This document shows positions 1 through 7,905 of a DNA stretch of 64,000 nt, in pieces. The DNA comes from Lachnoclostridium sp. An14 (GTDB taxonomy: Bacteria > Bacillota > Clostridia > Lachnospirales > Lachnospiraceae): positions 62,001 through 126,000 of the forward strand of contig NZ_NFLE01000007.1 in NCBI RefSeq assembly GCF_002160755.1, written 5' to 3'. A program made the translations under genes and the position numbers. A model generated the notes under the pieces. That model ran no database searches. It was given only the letters and a program-made list of their open reading frames with translations, and had not been told where the DNA came from. The first letter of the stretch is position 1. Every line of letters begins with the position of its first letter.

Positions 1-1
1 G

Positions 2-685
2 GAGGTGGTGAGGGCCATCCGGGAGAGGTACCCTGACTGCGCCATCACGCTGTCGGTGGGAGAGCGGCCCAGGGAGAGCTACGAGCGGCTGTTTGCGGCG
101 GGGGCCGACCGGTATCTGCTCCGCCATGAAACCGCCTCAGAGTCCCATTACGGGATGCTCCACCCGCGGGAGATGAGCTTTTCCCAACGCATGGAGTGCC
201 TGAACACGCTGCGGGACATCGGTTACCAGACGGGCTGCGGCATGATGGTGGGAACTCCCGGCCAGACCTGGGAGGATCTGGTGGCGGACCTGCGGTTTAT
301 GAAGGAATTCCGCCCTCATATGGTGGGAATGGGGCCTTTTTTATCCCATAAAGACACCCCTTTTCGCGGGGAAAAGAGCGGAACGGCGGAACTCACCCTC
401 TATCTGCTCGCCATAGTCCGGCTGATGCTGCCGGAAACCCTGATCCCGGCCACCACGGCCCTGGGCACGGCGGAGGAAGGCGGGCGGAGACAGGGAATCT
501 TATGGGGGGCCAACGTGGTGATGCCAAACCTGTCCCCCAAAGCGGTCCGCAGCAAGTATATGCTGTACGATAACAAGCTTTCCAGCGGCTCCGAGGCGGC
601 GGAAAGCCTGTATCTGTTAAAGCAGGAGATGGAGAGCATTGGGTTTGAGATAACGGTTGCCCGCGGGGACAGCCGGATGGTGTGA
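2..685 (+). CDS. hydE: [FeFe] hydrogenase maturase HydE, 3' part
   Basis: Radical-SAM enzyme that works with HydF and HydG to build the H-cluster of [FeFe] hydrogenase. The reading frame is open at the window edge, so only about the last 227 residues are present. The N-terminal CxxxCxxC cluster site lies outside. Visible family features are GCGMMVGTPGQT, PHMVGMGPFLSHKDTP and a C-terminal LSPKAVRSKYMLYDNK segment, all typical of HydE. HydF follows after 19 bases, which supports the assignment. The GTG at 5 is not the true start, because the frame continues upstream of it. Confidence 0.93.
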   Translation, partial: EVVRAIRERYPDCAITLSVGERPRESYERLFAAGADRYLLRHETASESHYGMLHPREMSFSQRMECLNTLRDIGYQTGCGMMVGTPGQTWEDLVADLRFMKEFRPHMVGMGPFLSHKDTPFRGEKSGTAELTLYLLAIVRLMLPETLIPATTALGTAEEGGRRQGILWGANVVMPNLSPKAVRSKYMLYDNKLSSGSEAAESLYLLKQEMESIGFEITVARGDSRMV

Positions 686-704
686 ACAAAGGAGGCGAAA
701 CGGG

Positions 705-1937
705 ATGGGAATGAATGAGACTCCGTCGGCCGAGCGGGCCCATATCGGCTTTTTCGGCCGCAGAAACGCGGGAAAATCCAGCTTGGTGAACGCGGTTACC
801 GGCCAGGAGCTTTCTGTGGTTTCCCCGGTGAAGGGGACGACCACCGACCCGGTCTATAAATCCATGGAGCTGCTGCCCTTGGGGCCGGTGGTTATCATGG
901 ACACTCCCGGGCTGGACGACGAGGGAGAGCTGGGAAAACTGCGGGTGCAGAAGGCGGAGCAGGTTTTGGGAAAAACGGACTGCGCCGTCCTGGTGGTAGA
1001 TGGAAAAGAAGGAATAACGCCACAGGAGGAGGAGCTGATCCGTCTGTGTAAGAAACGGCAGGTGCCGCTTATGATAGCGTGGAACAAGGCAGACCTGCCG
1101 GAGCAGCAGGCGGTGCCGGCAGAGCTGGAGGCTCAGGCGCCGGCAGTGGTTGTGAGCGCCCTGTCGGGAGAGGGCGTTTCGGAGCTAAAGGAGCGGATCG
1201 CCTCTTTGGTGCTGGCGGACCGGAGGGAGAGGGGAGAGAGACGGCTGTTTGACGGCCTGCTCTCCGCCGGGGACCAGGTGGTTTTAGTGATCCCCATCGA
1301 CGAGTCAGCCCCCAAGGGACGGCTCATCCTGCCCCAGCAGCAGGCGATCCGGGACATTTTGGAGTGGGGAGCTTTTGCCACCGCCGTGCGGGATCAGGAG
1401 CTGGAAGGGCTGATGGCCTCCATGAGGGAAAGGGACGCTCTGCCCCAGCTGGTGGTCACGGACAGCCAGGCCTTTGGCCGGGTGAAAGACCTGGTGCCAA
1501 GGGAGGTGCCTCTTACCTCCTTTTCCATCCTGATGGCCAGGTACAAAGGCTTTCTCCGCGACGCCCTGGAGGGGGCCGCGGCCATCCGGAGTCTGGAGGA
1601 CGGGGACCGGGTACTGATCTCCGAGGGCTGTACCCATCACCGCCAGTGCAACGACATCGGCACAGTGAAAATTCCCGCTTTGCTGAAAAAGACCACGGGG
1701 AAACGGCTGGAGCTGGCCACATCCTCCGGCAGGGAGTTTCCGGAAGATCTTAAAAAATACCGGCTGGTGATCCACTGCGGCGGCTGTATGTTAAATGAGC
1801 GGGAGGTGGCCTTCCGCCGGGACCGGGCCAGAGCCCAGGGGGTGCCCTTTACCAATTATGGGATTGCCCTGGCCTACATGAACGGGATTTTGGAGCGGAG
1901 TATTGAGATGTTTCCGGAGCTTCAGGGGATCCTGTGA
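705..1937 (+). CDS. hydF: [FeFe] hydrogenase maturation GTPase HydF
   Basis: Scaffold GTPase that assembles the 2Fe subcluster and delivers it to apo-hydrogenase. The 410-residue product starts with a G domain (GRRNAGKSS P-loop near residue 17, DTPGLDD switch, NKAD). Its C-terminal cluster domain has the expected ligands CTHHRQC and, about 50 residues later, HCGGCM. The ATG at 705 is preferred over in-frame codons inside hydE because a GGAGG site lies at 691-695. The length matches the family. It probably forms an operon with hydE. Confidence 0.95.
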   Translation: MGMNETPSAERAHIGFFGRRNAGKSSLVNAVTGQELSVVSPVKGTTTDPVYKSMELLPLGPVVIMDTPGLDDEGELGKLRVQKAEQVLGKTDCAVLVVDGKEGITPQEEELIRLCKKRQVPLMIAWNKADLPEQQAVPAELEAQAPAVVVSALSGEGVSELKERIASLVLADRRERGERRLFDGLLSAGDQVVLVIPIDESAPKGRLILPQQQAIRDILEWGAFATAVRDQELEGLMASMRERDALPQLVVTDSQAFGRVKDLVPREVPLTSFSILMARYKGFLRDALEGAAAIRSLEDGDRVLISEGCTHHRQCNDIGTVKIPALLKKTTGKRLELATSSGREFPEDLKKYRLVIHCGGCMLNEREVAFRRDRARAQGVPFTNYGIALAYMNGILERSIEMFPELQGIL

Positions 1938-2085
1938 CGGCAGGAAACCCTGCCCCGCTGGAAAGAGAGGTTTTCGGGAAGGAGACGGCAAAAGGTGAGA
2001 GTCTTCGCCGGAGACGTTTATGTCCAGGAGACGCACTCCACGGGGAGGAATATGGCTGCTGACGCAGCCGCGCTCCGGCGCGAGG

Positions 2086-2122
2086 GCGCGCCCATCCATA
2101 TCGCCCCCATCCGGGGCTTTCA
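2086..2122. repeat. 37-bp direct repeat, copy 1
   Basis: This stretch recurs at 2290-2326 with a single C/T difference. It contains CGCGCCCAT, TATCGCCCCC and ATCCGGGGCTTTCA. The copies are 204 bases apart and lie between convergent hydF and upp. Confidence 0.75.
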
Positions 2123-2289
2123 CAGTAAACGGACATGACCGCTAACGCGGTCATAGCGAATTATGAAAGCCAGATGGCTCCACGCCTGCGGCGTTCCCGC
2201 CATCTGCCGGCGGCATTCGAAATCCGGGCTACCGCCCTACTTTCTCATACCGTCTTGCCCGTCTGATGCCGATATATCTGTGCGCGCGA

Positions 2290-2326
2290 GCGCGCCCATC
2301 TATATCGCCCCCATCCGGGGCTTTCA
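2290..2326. repeat. 37-bp direct repeat, copy 2
   Basis: Second copy of the 2086-2122 repeat, with one mismatch. It ends just before the A-rich run that forms the T-tail of the upp terminator on the minus strand. Confidence 0.75.
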
Positions 2327-2377
2327 AAATAAAATCCCGGAGGGAAGGCGGGGAAAATGCCGCCTGTCTCTCCGGGA
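2327..2377 (-). terminator. Intrinsic terminator after upp
   Basis: Read on the minus strand, CCCGGAGA and a matching CTCCGGGA arm flank an inner GGCGG/CCGCC stem. An ATTTTATTTT tail follows. It lies 12 bases past the upp stop codon. Confidence 0.8.
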
Positions 2378-2389
2378 ATGCAGTCCGAT

Positions 2390-3019
2390 TTATTTTGTTC
2401 CGAAAATGCGGTCGCCGGCATCGCCCAGACCGGGGCAGATGTAAGCGTCGCCGTTTAAGCAGCGGTCCACGTGTCCCACGTAGATCTGGATGTCCGGATG
2501 AGCCTTGTGAAGGCGCTCCAGTCCTTCCGGAGCGGCGATGATGGACATGAATTTAATTTTTTTGCCGCCGTGCTCCTTGATGAAATTTACCGCGGCCACG
2601 GCGGAGCCGCCGGTAGCCAGCATGGGATCGGTCACCACGATGGTTCTGAGCTCGATAGGGTTCGGGAGCTTGCAGTAGTATTCGTGAGGCTCATGGGTGG
2701 TCTCATCCCGGTAAAGGCCGATGTGCCCCACCTTGGCGGAGGGGACTAAGGCCAGGATGCCGTTTACCATTCCCAGGCCGGCCCGGAGGATGGGAACCAC
2801 CGCCAGCTTTTTGCCGGCGATCATGGGAGTCATGCAGGTTTCAATGGGGGTCTCCACCTTCACATCCTGAAGGGGCAGATCCCGAAGGGCCTCGTAGCCC
2901 ATGAGCATGGCGATCTCCTCGATGAGGGCCCGGAACTCATTGGTACCGGTGTTTTTGTCCCGAAGGATGGAAATTTTGTGCTGGATCAGCGGATGATCAA
3001 AAACGGTTACATTTTCCAT
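2390..3019 (-). CDS. upp: Uracil phosphoribosyltransferase
   Basis: Pyrimidine salvage enzyme that converts uracil and PRPP to UMP. The 209 residues match the usual family length. Visible motifs are PILRAGLGM near residue 77, the PRPP-binding [13 protein letters not shown] near residue 128 and the C-terminal uracil-binding [17 protein letters not shown]. The start has an AAAGGAAA site just upstream. A lipoprotein gene ends 21 bases before it on the same strand, so the two may be co-transcribed, and a strong terminator follows. Confidence 0.97.
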   Translation of the reverse strand: MENVTVFDHPLIQHKISILRDKNTGTNEFRALIEEIAMLMGYEALRDLPLQDVKVETPIETCMTPMIAGKKLAVVPILRAGLGMVNGILALVPSAKVGHIGLYRDETTHEPHEYYCKLPNPIELRTIVVTDPMLATGGSAVAAVNFIKEHGGKKIKFMSIIAAPEGLERLHKAHPDIQIYVGHVDRCLNGDAYICPGLGDAGDRIFGTK

Positions 3020-3040
3020 AACAGGTTTCCTTTCTGTGTT

Positions 3041-3838
3041 CTATTTGGTCTCCGGAGTAAATTCCACGATGGCGTAGTCGCCAAGGGCGTGAGGCACAGG
3101 GATGGAGAAATAGATCGCTCCCTTGTCCTCATAGCTGAAACTTTCCGGGAATGAGGTTCCTTTTAAAGGAAAATCGGCTTTCTGAAACAGCTTGGTGTAA
3201 GAGTCAATGGTCTGAGTGGCCTTGTACTCCTTTACCGCCTGCTCCGTCTCAGCGTCCAGCCCGGTAAACTCACAGGCGTCGGACATGACGTAGCCCGCCA
3301 TGGTGTGAGGATCGGCGTAGGTGGAAAAACCGATGTCAGCGGCCTTGCCCATGTCCACCGTATTGGTGTAGAAAATGGAGACGGGATGGGCGGCCCCGCC
3401 GGCGGAAAGCTCGCCTTTGTAGACGGCAGTCAGCCGGTTTCTGTCGGCGGAGAGGATCTCACACTGGATTTCCAGGCGGTCGGAGGTTTCGTCCAGTCCC
3501 TGGGCTTTGATGATGGAGATGGCATTGCTCTTTAAAAGAGCGTTGACGGCGTCCTCGGTCTCGCTATTGTTTAAATTTGCCACCACCGGGTACTGGATGG
3601 AAATGTCCCCAGAGGAATAGGTCTCCACGGAAGTGGAAAGTCCGGAGGCAGGGCGGCTGCTGTCCGCGGCCGGTTCCGTTTCCTCCACGGTGGGCGGCGC
3701 TGCCTCTGTGGTTTCTGCCATGGTCTCCGCCGCCGTCGTGTGGGAGGAGGAGAGGTCCACTTTGTTTTTGGAGCCGCAGCCGGCTGCCAGGCACAGGCCG
3801 GCCGCCAGCAGGGCCGGGATTGTAAGAGAATGCTTCAT
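3041..3838 (-). CDS. Lipoprotein, possibly DUF3298/RsiV-like
   Basis: Predicted membrane-anchored lipoprotein of 265 residues. The start at 3838 follows an AAGGAGA site. The next residues form a signal peptide with lipobox LAAGC (cysteine at residue 20). A low-complexity Ser/Thr/Glu linker runs to about residue 60. The rest is a soluble domain with YPVVANLNNSETEDAVNALL early on and an EYKATQTIDSYTKLF stretch later. That pattern resembles extracytoplasmic DUF4163/DUF3298 domains, but the assignment is tentative. The gene has its own promoter (3915-3943) and precedes upp. Confidence 0.65.
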   Translation of the reverse strand: MKHSLTIPALLAAGLCLAAGCGSKNKVDLSSSHTTAAETMAETTEAAPPTVEETEPAADSSRPASGLSTSVETYSSGDISIQYPVVANLNNSETEDAVNALLKSNAISIIKAQGLDETSDRLEIQCEILSADRNRLTAVYKGELSAGGAAHPVSIFYTNTVDMGKAADIGFSTYADPHTMAGYVMSDACEFTGLDAETEQAVKEYKATQTIDSYTKLFQKADFPLKGTSFPESFSYEDKGAIYFSIPVPHALGDYAIVEFTPETK

Positions 3839-3914
3839 AAGCTGGGTCTCCTTTCTTTTGTCTGATATGGGGCCTCGACGAAAGAGCTGCCCGCCCCTTA
3901 TTTGATTCAATGAC

Positions 3915-3943
3915 ATTATATAACAGAACCAAAACTTTATCTA
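3915..3943 (-). promoter_or_regulatory. Promoter of the lipoprotein-upp unit
   Basis: On the minus strand the -35 is TAGATA and the -10 is TATAAT, with a 17-base spacer. It sits about 77 bases upstream of the lipoprotein start. The gene-free stretch to 4218 is otherwise AT-rich and also holds an isolated TATAAT at 4112-4117 facing the TPR gene, with no good -35. Confidence 0.6.
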
Positions 3944-4218
3944 CTATTTTCCGTTCCGGGGGATTATTTTAAAGAGAAAGACAGAAAAAGCACGAAAGAT
4001 TTCATAATTTGCAAGAAAAAATTCAGAAATATAAGGGAATAATTTGTAAAACGTCAGGTTTCCGTAATAGAAACGTACAAAAACCGTAAAGTTTAGCGGG
4101 ATAGGCCATAGTATAATGAAATTATCTTGCCAGCGTGGGCCAAACCGATGAAACGCGCCCGCCGGCGGACGGGGAGAAAGGAGACGGAAACCGCAGAAAA
4201 AGAACAGGAGGAAAAAGA

Positions 4219-5265
4219 ATGGGTAGCAAATGTCTTGGGGCAGAGGAGAGACAGATTTTAGACTGGATTGGCTGGAAAGATGCGGTGAGCGGCAGCGCGG
4301 TAATCCGCTATCTGAAACGGCTGCAGAAAGAATGGATGGGCGATGAGGCCGTTCCGGGGATCGGCGCGGCGGCGGATTCGGAGCTGGCGCTGTGGATGGC
4401 GAGAGGCTGTCTGGCGCTGGGGGATTATGAGCACTGCCATATGGCGGTCCGCTGGCTGGAGCGGGCCGGGGCAGTGGGAGTGGACCGGGGAGAGTGGAAT
4501 CTGCTCATGGCCCGCGGAACGCTGTACTGCGGCCGGCCGGAGGCAGCTCTGAGATATGTGGAGGAGGGGTTGAAAGACATTCCGGAGGACCGGGATGGCT
4601 GGTATCTGGCGGCGGAGCTGTACAGCAGCCTGGGAGATCAGGAAAAGGCTCTGGAGGCGGCGAGACAGGGACGGGCCCTGGGAGCCGGTTTGGCGGAATT
4701 TGAGCGCCTGGAGGAGGCGGTTTGCGCAGGGGAATCTCTGGAGGAGTTAGAGAAGGCCAGGATTATGGCCGGAGCTGCCCGCTGCGGGGAGACCGGCACG
4801 GCGGCGGAGAGCCGCCGCCTGGAGGCTGTGGCCGGAATTCGCAAGGATGAGGAAGGCTTAAAGGCGGTAAAAGAGGTGTTAAAGCCGGAGATCTGGGACG
4901 CGGATGAGCCGTACTGCGCCTTCTGTTTCTGGCCGGAGGGCCGGGAGCTGGCCGGAGCCTTCTGTATGAATGAGGCGGCAGTGTCCAAGTGGGATCCGAA
5001 GGCCCTGAAAGAGGTGGTAAAGGAGCTGCCCCGTCTGGAGCGGGAAGGCCGGACTGCCCTGGCGGCAGAGGGAGAGCTGTGCCTGCTGGAGTTTTACCCG
5101 GACGGGACCATGGGACTGATCTTTGAGACGGAGAACGGGGAGAAGAAGGCTGTGATCTCAAAGGAGCTGACGGTGAGCGCCGGGCCGGATGAGGAAGACG
5201 AGGGCGATCTGGGCCGGGCGGCGGAGGAAAAGCTGGCCCGGGCCATGGAGGCCTGCGGGAAATAA
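4219..5265 (+). CDS. TPR-repeat protein of unknown function
   Basis: A 348-residue cytoplasmic protein with no signal peptide. Residues 60-160 contain tandem tetratricopeptide-like helices (ALWMARGCLALGDYEHC; YLAAELYSSLGDQEKALEAARQG), which usually mediate protein contacts. The C-terminal half is a Glu/Ala-rich domain I do not recognise. The ATG at 4219 follows AGGAGGAAA at 4207. An upstream in-frame ATG at 4135 has no ribosome binding site. No operon partner is visible. Only the TPR call is supported. Confidence 0.75.
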   Translation: MGSKCLGAEERQILDWIGWKDAVSGSAVIRYLKRLQKEWMGDEAVPGIGAAADSELALWMARGCLALGDYEHCHMAVRWLERAGAVGVDRGEWNLLMARGTLYCGRPEAALRYVEEGLKDIPEDRDGWYLAAELYSSLGDQEKALEAARQGRALGAGLAEFERLEEAVCAGESLEELEKARIMAGAARCGETGTAAESRRLEAVAGIRKDEEGLKAVKEVLKPEIWDADEPYCAFCFWPEGRELAGAFCMNEAAVSKWDPKALKEVVKELPRLEREGRTALAAEGELCLLEFYPDGTMGLIFETENGEKKAVISKELTVSAGPDEEDEGDLGRAAEEKLARAMEACGK

Positions 5266-5447
5266 GGCACGCCGCAAACATCCGGCAGCCGTTTCCCTGG
5301 AATGGTGGGGAACGGAGCGAGGAACGGAACACAAACAGCCCGCTGCTTTGGCTTTCACAATCGGAAAGGAATCGTTTCAGGAGTTTCTGGGAATGTATCT
5401 GTGGAAACCAGAAGGATGTGTCGGGAGAACATTCTGGGAAGTTTCTG

Positions 5448-5484
5448 CTAGAAAGTCTAGAAAGCTTCTAGAAAGTCTAGAAAG
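5448..5484. repeat. Short TCTAGAAAG tandem array
   Basis: TCTAGAAAG occurs at 5456, 5467 and 5476, with a partial CTAGAAAG at 5448. TCTAGA/TTCTAGAA make overlapping palindromes. It sits about 80 bases upstream of the tRNA-Leu gene. Confidence 0.7.
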
Positions 5485-5561
5485 TTTCTGAAGAAAAAAA
5501 TGGAAAAACACTTGCTTTTTTCGTTGATTTCTGATAATATAACATTCGCTGATTGTGCAGC

Positions 5562-5644
5562 GCCGGCTTGTCGGAATGGCAGACGAGGTGGACTCAAAAT
5601 CCATTGGTGGCGACACCGTGCGGGTTCAAGTCCCGCAGCCGGCA
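5562..5644 (+). tRNA. tRNA-Leu (anticodon CAA)
   Basis: An 83-base class II tRNA. The acceptor arm GCCGGCT (5562-5568) pairs with AGCCGGC (5637-5643), with A as discriminator. The anticodon stem GTGGA/TCCAT closes the loop CTCAAAA, giving anticodon CAA for UUG codons. A long variable arm and the T-loop GGTTCAAGTCC are present. The 3' CCA is not encoded. Confidence 0.95.
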
Positions 5645-5661
5645 CTCCTTGGCAGGGGCAG

Positions 5662-5706
5662 AGACCGTGATACCTGGATTTCCGGGTATGGCGGTCTTTT
5701 CTTTTT
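5662..5706 (+). terminator. Terminator after tRNA-Leu
   Basis: GACCG and ATACCTGG arms pair with CCGGGTAT and CGGTC, followed by TTTTCTTTTT. It ends 62 bases past the tRNA. The first dispersed-repeat copy begins directly at the T-run. Confidence 0.8.
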
Positions 5707-5824
5707 GTGTCATGGGAGACTGCGTTCCCTGTGGCGCAAAAGCCTCTGGAGGGAGGCACACTCCGCGCAAAGGAAACTGGCTGCTGGCGCAGCCGTGCTC
5801 CGGCGCGTGCGCTACTGCGTACAC
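5707..5824 (+). repeat. Dispersed repeat, copy B1
   Basis: Roughly 118-base copy. It has an imperfect palindrome (TGTCATGGGAG..TTCCCTGTGGC), then AAAAGCCTCTGGAGGGAGGC, then CACTCCGCGCAAAGGAAACT, then CTGCTGGCGCAGCCGTGCT. It abuts the tRNA-Leu terminator T-run and is followed directly by copy B2. Confidence 0.75.
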
Positions 5825-5825
5825 T

Positions 5826-5946
5826 TTTGTGCCATGGGAGACCGCATTCCCTGTGTCACAGAAAGCTCCAGCGGGAGGCGAGCGCACTCCGCGCAAAAGA
5901 AACTGGCTGCTGGCGCAGCCGTGCTTTGGCGGATACGCATTTCACA
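5826..5946 (+). repeat. Dispersed repeat, copy B2
   Basis: Second, tandem copy with the same order of blocks (TGCCATGGGAG..TTCCCTGTGTCA palindrome; CACTCCGCGCAAAAGAAACT; CTGCTGGCGCAGCCGTGCT). It diverges from B1 by scattered substitutions. The 295 bases from here to the AbgT gene are AT-rich and hold only the promoter at 6094. Confidence 0.75.
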
Positions 5947-6093
5947 CGGAAGAAGATTGCTGCCGACGCGGCGACCAATACCGCCCCTGCCCAGGCTGCC
6001 TTGTTTTTCTTATTTCTCTTATAGAGGGTTCCACCCGCATTTCCGTCCATATTTCCTTTTTTAACACCTTTTTCACATCTTCCACATTTTTAC

Positions 6094-6122
6094 TTGCAAA
6101 AATATCCAAAACCCCGTATAAT
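6094..6122 (+). promoter_or_regulatory. Promoter of the abgT-M20 operon
   Basis: TTGCAA and TATAAT with a 17-base spacer, 120 bases upstream of the transporter start. No operator-like symmetry is obvious around it. Confidence 0.75.
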
Positions 6123-6241
6123 AAATTTTATGTTTTGCTTTGTTACTAAGATAAAGTGTGAAACAGAGGTCAAAATCAGGCGCTGCTGGGAATGGGACGC
6201 AGGTTTTGGCTGGACGCAGAGAAAAAGAAAGGGGAATGCGT

Positions 6242-7786
6242 ATGAGTGAAACAACAAAGAAAAAACGGCTGGACCGGATCCTGGACTCCATTGAGAGAGT
6301 GGGAAACAAACTTCCGGCCCCCATCACACTGTTCCTGATGCTGTCGGGAATCGTGATTGTGCTTTCCGCGATTTTAAGCGCCATCGGCGTTTCCGTGGTA
6401 AACCCGGCAAACGGAGAGACCGTAAAGCCGGTGAACCTGCTTTCCGTGTACGGAATTCAGTACCTGTGGAACAATGTCATCTCCAACTTCGCGGGATTCG
6501 CGCCTCTGAGCATGGTGCTGGTGGCCGTGATCGGCTCCTCCGTGGCGGAGAAAAGCGGATTTTTGATTGCCCTGATGCACCGGTTCCTGGGCGGGGCGAA
6601 AAACTGGATTGTGACCATGGTGGTCATTTTCCTGGGAATTAACTTGAATATCGCGGGAGACGCCGGCTTTATCGTGCTGCCGCCTCTGGCCGCGGTGCTG
6701 TTTATGACCGTGGGTCGGCATCCGCTTTTGGGCCTGTACACGGCCTTTGCCTCTGTGGCAGCCGGATTCTGCGCCAACATGGTCCTGGGCCTCTCCGATG
6801 CCCTGGCCTACAGCTACACCGAGGTGGCGGCTCGGATGATCGACCCCAACTATTCCGCCTCCATCGCCATTAACTGGTACTTCCTCATGGTTTCCTGCGT
6901 TGTTCTGACCATTGCGGGAACCATCCTGGTGGAGAAGGTGCTGGCCCGCCGGTTCGTCATCACCAAGGAGGAACTGAAGTCCTATAATTTTGACACAGAA
7001 AATACCAGCCTGACGCCGGTACAGAAAAAGGGCCTGGTGGCTGCCGGAGTGGCGGAGCTGGTGTTCTTCATCATCATGCTGCTGCTGTCCCTTCCCGTAT
7101 TTGGGGATCGGGCGATTTTGGCAGACGAGACCGGTTCCATCACCAACTCCGCGGCTCCCTTCACCAAGGGAATCGTGTTCACCGTAAGCCTGGCTCTGAT
7201 GGTGCCCGGCGTGGCCTACGGCATTGCCATCGGCAAGTACAAGAACGATAAAGACCTGTGGGCGGACATCAGCCTGGGCTTTTCCGAGATGGGAACCTAC
7301 GTGTTTATGTGTTTCTTCATCTCCATTTTCACCAACTTCTTCTCGGTGTCCAACATCGGAACCATCGTGGCCATCGCCGGTGCGGACGGCCTGGCTTCCG
7401 TGGGATTTACGGGAATTCCGCTGATGATCGGCCTGATCATCGTAGCCAGCATGGTAAACCTGTTTATCGGTTCCGCTTCCGCGAAGTGGGCCATTCTGGC
7501 CCCGGTGTACGTGCCCATGATGATGCTTCTGGGCTACGACCCGGCCATCACCCAGGCGGTATACCGGATCGGCGACTCCATCACCAACCCGCTGTCGCCG
7601 CTGTTTAGCTATATGCCGATTATCATTGGATTCGCCCAGAAATATAAAAAGGACGTGGGAATCGGAACGATTATCGCCAATATGCTGCCCTTCTCCGTGA
7701 CTTTTGCCATTGTGTGGATCATCCAGGTGATCATCTGGGTGGCTCTCAACCTGCCTTTAGGCCCGGGAGGCGCAGTTTACTGGTAA
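6242..7786 (+). CDS. abgT: AbgT-family transporter
   Basis: Inner-membrane transporter of the AbgT family, whose known members move p-aminobenzoyl-glutamate or export sulfonamides. The 514-residue product is almost wholly hydrophobic, with long membrane segments throughout. It shows family signatures such as NIAGDAGFIVLPPLAA, NLFIGSASAKWAILAPV and RIGDSITNPLSPLFSY. The start at 6242 is chosen because AAAGGGG at 6228-6234 is correctly spaced. The ATG at 6236 is too close to that site. Two M20 amidohydrolases follow, so import of an acylated or peptide-linked amino acid for hydrolysis is a reasonable inference. Confidence 0.9.
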   Translation: MSETTKKKRLDRILDSIERVGNKLPAPITLFLMLSGIVIVLSAILSAIGVSVVNPANGETVKPVNLLSVYGIQYLWNNVISNFAGFAPLSMVLVAVIGSSVAEKSGFLIALMHRFLGGAKNWIVTMVVIFLGINLNIAGDAGFIVLPPLAAVLFMTVGRHPLLGLYTAFASVAAGFCANMVLGLSDALAYSYTEVAARMIDPNYSASIAINWYFLMVSCVVLTIAGTILVEKVLARRFVITKEELKSYNFDTENTSLTPVQKKGLVAAGVAELVFFIIMLLLSLPVFGDRAILADETGSITNSAAPFTKGIVFTVSLALMVPGVAYGIAIGKYKNDKDLWADISLGFSEMGTYVFMCFFISIFTNFFSVSNIGTIVAIAGADGLASVGFTGIPLMIGLIIVASMVNLFIGSASAKWAILAPVYVPMMMLLGYDPAITQAVYRIGDSITNPLSPLFSYMPIIIGFAQKYKKDVGIGTIIANMLPFSVTFAIVWIIQVIIWVALNLPLGPGGAVYW

Positions 7787-7843
7787 GAAAAAGGAATGAA
7801 TAAAGGGGTACGGCGTGGGAAACATCCGCGCCGCGCGCTTACG

Positions 7844-7885
7844 CCCAGCCTTCGGCCCGGATGCGGTCCGGGGCTGGGTATTTTT
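7844..7885 (+). terminator. Terminator or attenuator after abgT
   Basis: CCCAGCC (7844) pairs with GGCTGGG (7872), with a smaller CGGCCC/GGTCCG helix inside, followed by TATTTTT. It lies between abgT and the first amidohydrolase, so it may reduce rather than abolish read-through. Confidence 0.65.
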
Positions 7886-7905
7886 AAATAAAAAAGGAGT
7901 TGCGT

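Larger units (their letters stand above)
1938..2334. other. Gene-free GC-rich stretch with repeats
   Basis: No convincing gene lies between hydF and upp. The stretch holds a degenerate copy of the dispersed repeat (about 2045-2085, ATGGCTGCTGACGCAGCCGC core) and two copies of a 37-base repeat at 2086-2122 and 2290-2326. Short open frames here have no ribosome binding site and simply translate the repeats. Confidence 0.6.

Noticed and set aside
393-743. Minus-strand frame opposite hydE and hydF
   Set aside because: A Pro/Arg-rich shadow of two well-identified maturase genes, typical of GC-rich sequence.
5448-5484. Possible CRISPR-like array
   Set aside because: Units are only 9 bases with 0-2 base gaps. 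There are no spacers and no cas genes anywhere in the window.
5856-6050. Minus-strand frame of 64 codons starting MDGNAGG with a hydrophobic stretch
   Set aside because: An AAAAAAGGAAAT site precedes it and it could be a small membrane protein, but half of it is translated repeat B2 and there is no promoter or partner RNA. The support is too weak.
5553-6149. Overlapping plus-strand frames of 100-200 codons after the tRNA
   Set aside because: They run through the tRNA-Leu gene, its terminator and both tandem repeat copies. The translations repeat with the DNA repeat and have no start signal.
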